Of a DNA stretch of 64,000 bases, positions 36,124-43,164 are shown in pieces. Origin of the DNA: Ohtaekwangia kribbensis (lineage in GTDB: Bacteria > Bacteroidota > Bacteroidia > Cytophagales > Cyclobacteriaceae). Below the pieces are notes generated by a model. It was not told the origin of the DNA. It saw only the letters and a program-made list of their open reading frames with translations, and ran no database searches. The DNA is taken from the NCBI RefSeq assembly GCF_042676245.1, contig NZ_JBHTKA010000003.1:496001-560000 (forward strand), read 5' to 3'. The position numbers and the translations under genes were made by a program. How positions within the stretch are numbered: the stretch's first letter is position 1; each line of letters opens with the position of its first letter.

Positions 36124-37353
36124 TCAGTTACTCTTGCCACTCAAAATTGTTTCATTATACCGATCTATAGCATCTTTTTGCAACCCGGCGAGATAAACTT
36201 GGGTAGTGGTTAATCTTTGATGCCCCAGCATTTCGCTTATCGCCGTAACAGGAATTGCCATGTTGTTCGCAATTGAAGCAAAGGAATGACGACTTACATA
36301 CGAAGTTAATTTTTCTTGGATGCCAGCTTTTCCTGCGATGATTTTAAGCCGCTTGTTGTAGCGCTTTTGTGCCCATTGAATATCCTTGTATTGATCAACC
36401 AGCGCCTCTCTTTTGATGATTGGCAAAAGGAATTCCTTTTCCTTTTTATCTTTTAGATAATGATCAAGAATGGGTCTTAGATTTTCAGTGATTTTGATGT
36501 CAAAAAATTTTCCGGTCTTGCGTCTTCTATATTGAACACGTCCGTCAATGATGTTTGCCTTTGTCAGGAAAGCAAGGTCAATGAATGGTGCGCCCATCAT
36601 ATAAAAGCTCATCAGAAAAATGTTCCGAGCTTCGCCAAGGCTCTCTTCACCTTTCTTGAATTTAACTTGTACGATCTTCTGAATGGCATCAAGACTGATC
36701 GCACGTTTCTTCGTGGGCTTGCTTGGTATGGTGTATTGCTCAAACGGATAGGCTTCTTTTTCAACCAACTTTTCTGCAATGGCTTTATTCAAGATGGCCC
36801 GTATCCCGCGCATGTAAACGGACAGACCGTTTTCACCCAAGCCTTTTTCCAGATAGTAGCTTTCAAACTTTTTCAGGAACATGTAATTCAGTTCACGAAA
36901 CGGAAAGTCCACTTCATTCCGGAACTTCTTTACCTCCCGAAGGATATTACTGTAGTTCCGGGCGTTACCAATCTTATTAAGTTTAATAAGCTCCTTGATC
37001 TGCTTTTCGACATATTCGAAAAAAGTGGCTTGGTTGCCCTTTGTTGAAATCAGCCCTTTGAGCTCCGTGATGGAGAGGTAGTCTAGCTCATTCCGATCAT
37101 GCAATCTGGCTATAATGTCCAGAGCCTTGGCGCGTTCCTTAGCCAGGAGGTTATTAATACGGGTGACGTTCTCAAGCCCCTTATAGCTTCTCCTGATCTG
37201 GCGGCTTTCATCATCCCAAGATGCTTCAGGGATAGAATACCCGGTCGAAATGCCGGTCGTTTTTCCGTTATGGCTCAGGCGAAGGATGACGGGAAAGGTT
37301 TTATCCGCCTTTTCACGGCGGGTATCAAGGCTTAAAACGACACTGGAATTCAT
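36124..37353 (-). CDS. Bacteroidota-type tyrosine recombinase (right-end integrase)
   Basis: 409 residues. The N-terminal arm-binding domain (about 1-90) is followed by a SAM-like core-binding domain (about 105-200) and the catalytic domain. Visible catalytic elements are the beta-hairpin lysine region RRRKTGKFF, the Arg II motif TSYVSRHSF, the histidine in LGHQRLTTTQ and nucleophile Y387 in QVYLAG. Where related enzymes often carry Arg I, this one has MMGAPFIDLAFL (Met-Met). The gene ends 6 bp before the CHAT gene and starts 140 bp from the tRNA-Val fragment. It is the best candidate for integration of the element at that tRNA. Confidence 0.9.
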   Translation of the reverse strand: MNSSVVLSLDTRREKADKTFPVILRLSHNGKTTGISTGYSIPEASWDDESRQIRRSYKGLENVTRINNLLAKERAKALDIIARLHDRNELDYLSITELKGLISTKGNQATFFEYVEKQIKELIKLNKIGNARNYSNILREVKKFRNEVDFPFRELNYMFLKKFESYYLEKGLGENGLSVYMRGIRAILNKAIAEKLVEKEAYPFEQYTIPSKPTKKRAISLDAIQKIVQVKFKKGEESLGEARNIFLMSFYMMGAPFIDLAFLTKANIIDGRVQYRRRKTGKFFDIKITENLRPILDHYLKDKKEKEFLLPIIKREALVDQYKDIQWAQKRYNKRLKIIAGKAGIQEKLTSYVSRHSFASIANNMAIPVTAISEMLGHQRLTTTQVYLAGLQKDAIDRYNETILSGKSN

Positions 37354-37492
37354 AAGAGCAGGGGTTTATTTGCACTTCATTTGCACTTAAACACTGGATT
37401 TAAGCGTGTTTAAAGATAGTCAAAATGAGTCATAAAACCTGTTTTTTGGCTATTTTAAAACAAATGCGACCATATCAATTCAGGAATTCCAT

Positions 37493-37536
37493 GCCTTACA
37501 AGCAGAGGGTCGGGGGTTCGAACCCCTCAGCTCCCA
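37493..37536 (+). other. Probable attR: 3' half of tRNA-Val(TAC)
   Basis: Starts with TGC, the loop CTTACAA (anticodon TAC), then GCAGA, variable loop GGGTC, a fully paired T-arm (GGGGG/CCCTC around TTCGAAC) and acceptor strand AGCTCCC plus A. The D-arm and 5' acceptor strand are absent: upstream sequence is unrelated. This is what remains when an element recombines into the anticodon-loop to 3'-end part of a tRNA. The intact copy should be at the other end, outside this window. Confidence 0.75.
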
Positions 37537-37541
37537 CACTT

Positions 37542-37564
37542 AAAGCCATCGTAATGATGGCTTT
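37542..37564 (+). terminator. Terminator after the tRNA fragment
   Basis: AAAGCCATC/GATGGCTTT around a 5-nt loop, followed by TTGTTTT. It was presumably the original tRNA-Val terminator. Confidence 0.75.
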
Positions 37565-37637
37565 TTGTTTTATATATTATGCAAGTTGTTCGTAAGTATA
37601 TAGATGATGGCTCCGTTTTAACAGAAAAAATAAAATA

Positions 37638-37711
37638 TAGGCTCTTGCGTGGCTAAAGAGCATCCCGACCTCAGTCGGGAGGGTCGGGGTTCGAAACCCT
37701 CAGCTCCCACA
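37638..37711 (+). pseudogene. Second, degenerate tRNA-like remnant
   Basis: Preserves a D-stem pair (GCTC/GAGC), an anticodon stem (TCCCG/CGGGA) with an 8-base loop, GGGTC, TTCGAAA and acceptor strand AGCTCCC plus A, nearly identical in its 3' part to 37507-37536. The 5' acceptor strand does not pair and one base of the T-arm is missing, so it is not functional. A weak GCCATC/GATGGC hairpin follows, mirroring the first copy. It suggests an older integration scar or a decayed tandem tRNA. Confidence 0.6.
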
Positions 37712-37830
37712 TGGAAAAAGCCATCACTCCGATGGCATCCGTTTCAAGTCACATAATCTCCATTAATCACCAAGTACTGGCTGAAGTTTCCCGGAAGTCA
37801 CATCTTTAGGATGACGTTTCTGATTCCCCT

Positions 37831-39282
37831 ATGCACTGCGGTAACATTTTTCTTAGTATCCTGTTTACATTCCTGGCAATTACCTGTCTCGGACAGTATG
37901 AGCACAACTATAAAATCCGAAAGATCTCGTCATCGAACTCAGTAGCAATGATTCAGCGACTGGAGGATATGTTTGAGACAGAAAAACAAACCGATTTCAA
38001 AGATTATCAGCGTGACCCCATTGTACAATCTATCAACATCGAGCGGTTCATTGCGCTCAAGAAAAGTGTAAAACAAGGATATTTCCTGGAGGATGATACG
38101 CTGCAACAATTCGTAAAGGCTGTAATCGAAAGAATTGTACAAGCCAATGGCCTGAGTGAACAAACGAAGCGCTACGCATTTATAGCCGACAATGCAGCCC
38201 GATCTGCCAGTTGTCATGGCAAAGGTATATTTATTGTCAACGTTGGGCTGCTGGCGGCTATCAACAAAGAAGACCAGCTCGCCTTTGTGTTGGCACATGA
38301 AATAGCACACGATGAATTAGGACATATACGCGAAAAAATATTATTGGAGAGAAATGTAAAACTTCAGGCAAAATCAAAAAAATTCACGAAGCAAGTATTC
38401 GACTATAACAATGATATAGACCTTGAAGAACTCGAAGAATACAGAAACACTGCTTACCATGTGATGCGTCATTCTCGAAGTGCCGAAACACAGGCAGACT
38501 CACTTGGCTTGCTATATTTAAGCAAAGCTGGTTATCAAAAAACAGGGGCGTTAGAATTACTGGAGTTGCTGAAAGAAGGAGACAAACCCAAATATGAAAT
38601 AGGCATAGATTTCTTTCTTCCGTTCGATAGTCCGCAATATCCGTTTCAAACCTATTGGCTTAACGAAAAACCGGGAGTATATAATGTATTGCGTAAAGGA
38701 AGTACAAATGTTTTCTCTTACGATTCACTATTAACGCATCCAGATCTAAAACGAAGACAAGCTTATCTGAACGCTGCCAATTATGAAGTCGCTAATTATA
38801 CTTCGCGCACCGAAACGAATTCTTCTGTGAGTATAGCCATTTCCGAACTACAAATTATACACAGCTCTTTACGTGCCGGCAAATTTGATCTCACGCTATA
38901 CTATGCCATGCAAATGCTAAAAAAGTATCCGGACAATGCGTTTGTTACCAGTCGCATTGGTATAGCATTGCTGAATTCACTCCTGGCAAAAGATGACAAC
39001 GTATTCAGAAATATAGTATCGCCCTACACGGGAACTTATAATGAAGAGCAACGATTGATGAATAACTTTCTGTACAATCTTGAACGCAAAGAACTCGGTG
39101 AAGTAGCGTATCATTTTATGAAGCGTAAAGATCACTTCAACCCAAACGAGCGCGGTCATTATTACTTGTTGTGGCGTCTCTGTGATTTGACCTATCGATA
39201 CGATGAAAAAAATTCGGTGGCTAAACTTTATAACTCAAAATTCAACAGCGATATCACCGCATTCAGCTTCAAAAAGAAATAG
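37831..39282 (+). CDS. Exported M48-type metallopeptidase with repeat C-terminus
   Basis: 483 residues. Signal peptide at the N-terminus (IFLSILFTFLAITCLG, cleaved before QYEHN). The zinc site is H156-E157-I-A-H160 (LAHEIAHDEL), with the third ligand likely in SAETQADSLG about 65 residues later, as in the M48/BepA-like family. The C-terminal ~170 residues are helical and probably TPR-like (LTLYYAMQMLKKYPDN), used for substrate or partner binding. The protein is periplasmic and probably acts in outer-membrane protein quality control. It is the first normal chromosomal gene after the integration site, with its own terminator. Confidence 0.85.
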   Translation: MHCGNIFLSILFTFLAITCLGQYEHNYKIRKISSSNSVAMIQRLEDMFETEKQTDFKDYQRDPIVQSINIERFIALKKSVKQGYFLEDDTLQQFVKAVIERIVQANGLSEQTKRYAFIADNAARSASCHGKGIFIVNVGLLAAINKEDQLAFVLAHEIAHDELGHIREKILLERNVKLQAKSKKFTKQVFDYNNDIDLEELEEYRNTAYHVMRHSRSAETQADSLGLLYLSKAGYQKTGALELLELLKEGDKPKYEIGIDFFLPFDSPQYPFQTYWLNEKPGVYNVLRKGSTNVFSYDSLLTHPDLKRRQAYLNAANYEVANYTSRTETNSSVSIAISELQIIHSSLRAGKFDLTLYYAMQMLKKYPDNAFVTSRIGIALLNSLLAKDDNVFRNIVSPYTGTYNEEQRLMNNFLYNLERKELGEVAYHFMKRKDHFNPNERGHYYLLWRLCDLTYRYDEKNSVAKLYNSKFNSDITAFSFKKK

Positions 39283-39296
39283 CTATAACAAATAAT

Positions 39297-39320
39297 AAAG
39301 CCATCATTTTTGATGGCTTT
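39297..39320 (+). terminator. Terminator after the M48 peptidase gene
   Basis: AAAGCCATCA/TGATGGCTTT, perfect 10-bp stem with a TTTT loop, 14 bp after the stop. It could also serve the convergent small gene. Confidence 0.75.
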
Positions 39321-39329
39321 ATACTGTTA

Positions 39330-39536
39330 TCACGTTGCATGCCCTTTTTGCTGCATTTTTCCCGCAGCCGATTTCTTTCTTGCTGCCAACCTGGTAGCAG
39401 CCGTTCCTTTTCTTACATGCGCCTTTGATGTAGCAACAGGATATTTTTTATCGTTACTGTCTTCTCTAACATCTCTATTTACAGTTTCAAAGGTATTTTC
39501 ATGAAATTCTGCTGTTGATTTTGAATACGTATTCAT
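39330..39536 (-). CDS. Small basic protein, 68 aa
   Basis: From ATG 39536 (MNTYSKSTAEFHENTFETV). The N-terminal half is acidic and polar; the C-terminal half is very basic and alanine-rich (TRLAARKKSAAGKMQQKG), like histone-H1-type or nucleic-acid-binding tails of Bacteroidota. The open frame extends 16 codons upstream without support. No recognised family; a DNA- or RNA-binding role is an inference from composition. Confidence 0.5.
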   Translation of the reverse strand: MNTYSKSTAEFHENTFETVNRDVREDSNDKKYPVATSKAHVRKGTAATRLAARKKSAAGKMQQKGHAT

Positions 39537-39587
39537 AACTATAAATTTTTGATTACGTCTATTCAGAAAAATGAGTACCGGCAAACT

Positions 39588-39719
39588 ATGGAGGAATTAG
39601 TTTCTCAAATCAGACCTATATACTCTACACTCCACGGGATAAATGATGGAAAATCCATCGATCCGGCAGGCATAGTCTTTTTACATGATAGAGCAGTTCA
39701 TTTCCATTACAAAGGATAA
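39588..39719 (+). CDS. Possible small protein, 43 aa
   Basis: ATG 39588 opens a 43-codon frame (MEELVSQIRPIYSTLHGI) ending at TAA 39717-39719, followed 80 bp later by a good terminator in the same direction. No ribosome binding site and no recognised homologue. The terminator gives it some support, since no other plus-strand gene needs it. Confidence 0.3.
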   Translation: MEELVSQIRPIYSTLHGINDGKSIDPAGIVFLHDRAVHFHYKG

Positions 39720-39798
39720 CTAATTATCAACGAAAGCTGAAATTAATATTCTTATACCTGAACAGATAAAGCTGAAGGAAAAAATGAAAATGAATACG

Positions 39799-39822
39799 GA
39801 AGACTCCTGCAAGGGAGTCTTC
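39799..39822 (+). terminator. Terminator hairpin with T-tract
   Basis: GAAGACTCC/GGAGTCTTC with a 6-nt loop, followed by T-C-T7 on the plus strand. It lies between the possible 43-residue gene and the 3' end of the convergent SDR gene. Confidence 0.75.
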
Positions 39823-39860
39823 TCTTTTTTTACACAACTATATATCTACTTCCTGTTCAT

Positions 39861-40616
39861 TCAATACGGTGAAGGGCTCACCGATGACCAACCTCCGTCA
39901 ATAATAAGCGATTGCCCGGTGATATGACCAGCTTGTGGAGACACCAAAAACAAAGCAGCGTGTGCAATATCGTCAGTCGTGGCCGGCCTGCCGGTAGGCG
40001 TTATGCGCGACCATGTACTCTCATAGGTAGCATCATGAACTGTACGTTCTGTCAATGTAGCACCGGGCGCCAGTGCGTTCACGGTAATTCTATATTCCGA
40101 TAACTCTACTACCAGTGTTTTAGCCAACATCTCCAATGCAGCTTTTGTCATGCCATACGCTGCAAGATTTTTATGCGCCTGATGTCCTGTAACAGACGAC
40201 ATAAATAAAATTCTTCCACCGGTTTGCTGTGCTTTCATTTTACGCGCTGCAGCCTGCGCCAAAAAGAAACTCCCGGCCAGATTTACTTTCATAACTGCAT
40301 TCAGATCATCAGGAGTATAATTGAGAAATTCCCCGAAGAGCGTAATGCCAGCATTGGCAATAACTATATCTATACTTCCAAATTGAGTGACGGCCTTATC
40401 GACCATCGCTTCTATGAACGTAACATCCGAAGCATCTCCGGCAAAAGGTATACATATACCATGCTCTTTCTGAATCTGCGCGGCAGCATCGCGCGCAAGA
40501 CCTTCCTCCTTATCGTTTAAAACAACGCGTACACCGGCAGTCGCAAGCTTACGACCAATGGCGAGCCCTATACCCTGCCCTGCGCCTGTTATAATAGCAA
40601 CCTGCTTGTTAAACAT
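39861..40616 (-). CDS. SDR-family NAD(P)-dependent oxidoreductase
   Basis: 251 residues, the standard length. The Rossmann fold shows the cofactor loop GAGQGIGLAIG near residue 11, NAGIT near 90 and the catalytic Y-x-x-x-K in AAYGMTKAALEML near 155, preceded by the serine in FMSSVTG. It starts 12 bp after the dehydratase stop, so the two form an operon. With an IlvD/Edd dehydratase as neighbour, it probably oxidises a sugar or sugar acid, for example in an aldonate pathway; the substrate cannot be read from sequence. Confidence 0.88.
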   Translation of the reverse strand: MFNKQVAIITGAGQGIGLAIGRKLATAGVRVVLNDKEEGLARDAAAQIQKEHGICIPFAGDASDVTFIEAMVDKAVTQFGSIDIVIANAGITLFGEFLNYTPDDLNAVMKVNLAGSFFLAQAAARKMKAQQTGGRILFMSSVTGHQAHKNLAAYGMTKAALEMLAKTLVVELSEYRITVNALAPGATLTERTVHDATYESTWSRITPTGRPATTDDIAHAALFLVSPQAGHITGQSLIIDGGWSSVSPSPY

Positions 40617-40628
40617 ATAAGTATATAA

Positions 40629-42341
40629 TTAGTGAGAGTCGCGTGTTACTTCACTGCCCGATCCGCCCCGCAGATAATCCATATCAGCACCCAGGTGAGC
40701 CTGTTCAACATGGTTCTGGTATAGCTGTACATAACCACGGGTATATTTCTTATGTCGTGGTTTCCAGGCAGCTCTTCGCACAGCAAGTTCTTCATCAGAT
40801 ACATGTAGTATAAGCGAGCGGTTGGCAACATCCAGCGAAATCATATCTCCGTCTTTTACCACAGCAAAATTACTACCCAGCGCAGCTTCCGGAGATGCAT
40901 GCAGCACAACGGTTCCGAATCCGGTACCACTCATGCGTCCGTCTGATATACGTACCATATCATGTATACCCTGTTCGAGAAGTTTTTTAGGAATAGCCAT
41001 ATTACCAACCTCCGGCATGCCCGGGTAGCCGATCGGTCCTACATTTTTTAAAACCAGAATACTATTTTCGTCAACATCCAGATCCGGATTATCAATTCGA
41101 TTTTTATAATCTTCTATATCTTCAAACACTACGGCTTTACCGGTATGCTTCATCAGTTTTACACTTGCCGCAGAAGGTTTTATTACGGCACCGTGTTCAC
41201 ATAAATTTCCTTTTACAATAGCAACACCGGATAATGGACTGATTGGTGCCGCTACCGTACCAATTACTTTCGGATCAAAGCACGCAGCACGCTGGTAATT
41301 TTGCTGATGTGTTTTTCCATTTACAGTAATACAATCACGATGAAGATAACTGTCCAATTCGCGCATCACAGCCGGCAGGCCACCTGCGTAATAAAAGTCT
41401 TCCATGAAATAATTACCCGAAGGCTGAAGGTTAGCTAACAGCGGCACATTTGCCGATAACCGATCAAAGTCTTCCAGCGAAAGCTCTACACCAATTCTTC
41501 CGGCTATAGCCAACAGGTGTATAATAAAATTGGTTGAACCACCAATGGCAGCATTTACAATGATAGCGTTTTCAAATGCCTGCCGCGTGAGTATATCCGA
41601 CAACCGAAGGTTCTCGCGAACCATCTCAACGATACGGCTACCCGACAATTGAGCAACAACTTTTCTGCGCGAATCAGCAGCCGGTATAGCAGCATTTTCC
41701 GGTAACGACAAGCCAAGCGATTCAACCATACACGCCATGGTAGATGCCGTACCCATTACAGCACAGTGTCCGCGGCTTCGACACATGCATGCTTCTGCTA
41801 CCGTCAGCTCTTCCTGCGACATATCGCCTGCACGCACAGCGTCATTAAAACGCCACACATCACTCGTGCTGATATCGCGTCCCTGATATTTACCGGTAAG
41901 CATCGGCCCGCCGGATACAACAAGTGTTGGAATATTAACACTACACGCACCCATTACCAGCGAAGGCGTTGTCTTATCACATCCGCATAGTAATACAACG
42001 CCATCTATAGGGTTGGCCCGAATAGATTCTTCAACATCCATACTGGCCAGGTTCCGATATAGCATGGCAGTAGGCTTGATCAATGTTTCTCCCAGCGACA
42101 TCACAGGAAACTCTACCGGAAATCCTCCGGCCTCAGATATACCTCGCTTTACCGATTCAGCAAGTTCACGAAAGTGTGCATTGCAGGGTGTGAGCTCCGA
42201 CCATGTATTGCATATACCGATCACAGGTTTACCTCGCAATTCATAGTCAGGAATACCCTGATTTTTCATCCATGCACGATAGATAAAACCATCTTTACCC
42301 GTTTTGCCAAACCATCCCTGACTGCGAAGTTTTTCTTTCAT
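40629..42341 (-). CDS. IlvD/Edd-family dehydratase (probable sugar-acid dehydratase)
   Basis: About 570 residues from ATG 42341 (MKEKLRSQGWFGKTG); the TTG five codons upstream is less likely. Family marks: GICNTWSELTPCNAHF, the Fe-S cluster cysteines in LLCGCDKTTPS and RSRGHCAVMGTAST, and the C-terminal active-site region SDGRMSGTGFG. The end (KYTRGYVQLYQNHVEQAHLG) resembles L-arabinonate or D-xylonate dehydratases rather than true dihydroxyacid dehydratase IlvD. It would dehydrate an aldonate to a 2-keto-3-deoxy acid. The SDR gene 12 bp downstream supports a sugar-oxidation pathway. Confidence 0.85.
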   Translation of the reverse strand: MKEKLRSQGWFGKTGKDGFIYRAWMKNQGIPDYELRGKPVIGICNTWSELTPCNAHFRELAESVKRGISEAGGFPVEFPVMSLGETLIKPTAMLYRNLASMDVEESIRANPIDGVVLLCGCDKTTPSLVMGACSVNIPTLVVSGGPMLTGKYQGRDISTSDVWRFNDAVRAGDMSQEELTVAEACMCRSRGHCAVMGTASTMACMVESLGLSLPENAAIPAADSRRKVVAQLSGSRIVEMVRENLRLSDILTRQAFENAIIVNAAIGGSTNFIIHLLAIAGRIGVELSLEDFDRLSANVPLLANLQPSGNYFMEDFYYAGGLPAVMRELDSYLHRDCITVNGKTHQQNYQRAACFDPKVIGTVAAPISPLSGVAIVKGNLCEHGAVIKPSAASVKLMKHTGKAVVFEDIEDYKNRIDNPDLDVDENSILVLKNVGPIGYPGMPEVGNMAIPKKLLEQGIHDMVRISDGRMSGTGFGTVVLHASPEAALGSNFAVVKDGDMISLDVANRSLILHVSDEELAVRRAAWKPRHKKYTRGYVQLYQNHVEQAHLGADMDYLRGGSGSEVTRDSH

Positions 42342-42567
42342 ATATCCAAGTATCAAGTGAGATCATGAAACTAAATATTACCTGAAAAAATCAAGGTATA
42401 CCTATTATAGGTTATGAAATTGAAAAATTGGAAGATTAGAAAATTGAGGAAAACAGATTGCCTTTAAATAATCTTGCGATCTTCGGATTTTATAATCTTG
42501 CAATTCTCTAAGAAGTGAAATATAGCTATTTTTCTCGTGTAACTTTGACTATCTAAACTTTACCGGC

Positions 42568-43044
42568 ATGAATCCGATCTTCAAAAAACTTAACTATAAA
42601 AACCAGAAAGCCATTCATGTGATCAACGCACCTGATAGTTTTAAAAGGGATATAGAAGAGATGCAGGATATTGTCGCGATAAAAATATCGCTTGCTGGCG
42701 CAAAAAGCGTTGAGTTTTTTCTGGCCTTTGTTACCAAGCAGAAAGAAGTGGATGATCTTGCTAAAAAGATATCGCCTTTACTGATTGAAGATGGCATGTT
42801 GTGGTTTGCCTATCCCAAAGGTTCTTCCAAGAAGTACAAATGCGAATTTAATCGTGACAACGGCTGGAATGACCTGGGGAAGCTTGGCTGGGAACCTGTC
42901 AGAATGGTAGCGATTGACGAAGACTGGAGTGCTTTACGTTTCCGGAAGGCCGAACAGATCAAAACCATGACACGAAGCTTTGCAATGAGTGAGGTCGGCA
43001 AAAACAAAGTAGCCGCTACAAAGGGGAAGAAAAAAGATAAATAG
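42568..43044 (+). CDS. DUF3052-like protein, 158 aa
   Basis: Recognised from MLWFAYPKGSSKKYKC, NRDNGWNDLGKLGWEPVRMV and the final DEDWSALRFRKAEQIK. The lysine-rich end (AATKGKKKDK) is disordered. Soluble, cytoplasmic. The biochemical function of these proteins is not established. It is transcribed alone, divergently from the dehydratase. Confidence 0.75.
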   Translation: MNPIFKKLNYKNQKAIHVINAPDSFKRDIEEMQDIVAIKISLAGAKSVEFFLAFVTKQKEVDDLAKKISPLLIEDGMLWFAYPKGSSKKYKCEFNRDNGWNDLGKLGWEPVRMVAIDEDWSALRFRKAEQIKTMTRSFAMSEVGKNKVAATKGKKKDK

Positions 43045-43164
43045 GCACCGTGTCTTAACACTTTCAGGTAAAAAGCCGACATTTTATTACATAGATTTTC
43101 GGGAGTGAGCAGGGTAGTCTATTTTTAACACGGATAGATTATTTCCCTTAAATTTTTTCACTTC

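Noticed and set aside
1..37490. Left copy of the tRNA-Val attachment core
   Set aside because: No second copy of the TTCGAAC/AGCTCCCA core was found by eye in either orientation; the left end is taken to be outside the window.
1..37500. Insertion sequence or transposase genes
   Set aside because: No DDE transposase-like protein and no matching terminal inverted repeats with target duplication were seen.
37493..37711. Complete, functional tRNA genes
   Set aside because: The first copy lacks the D-arm and 5' acceptor strand; the second has an unpaired acceptor and a damaged T-arm.
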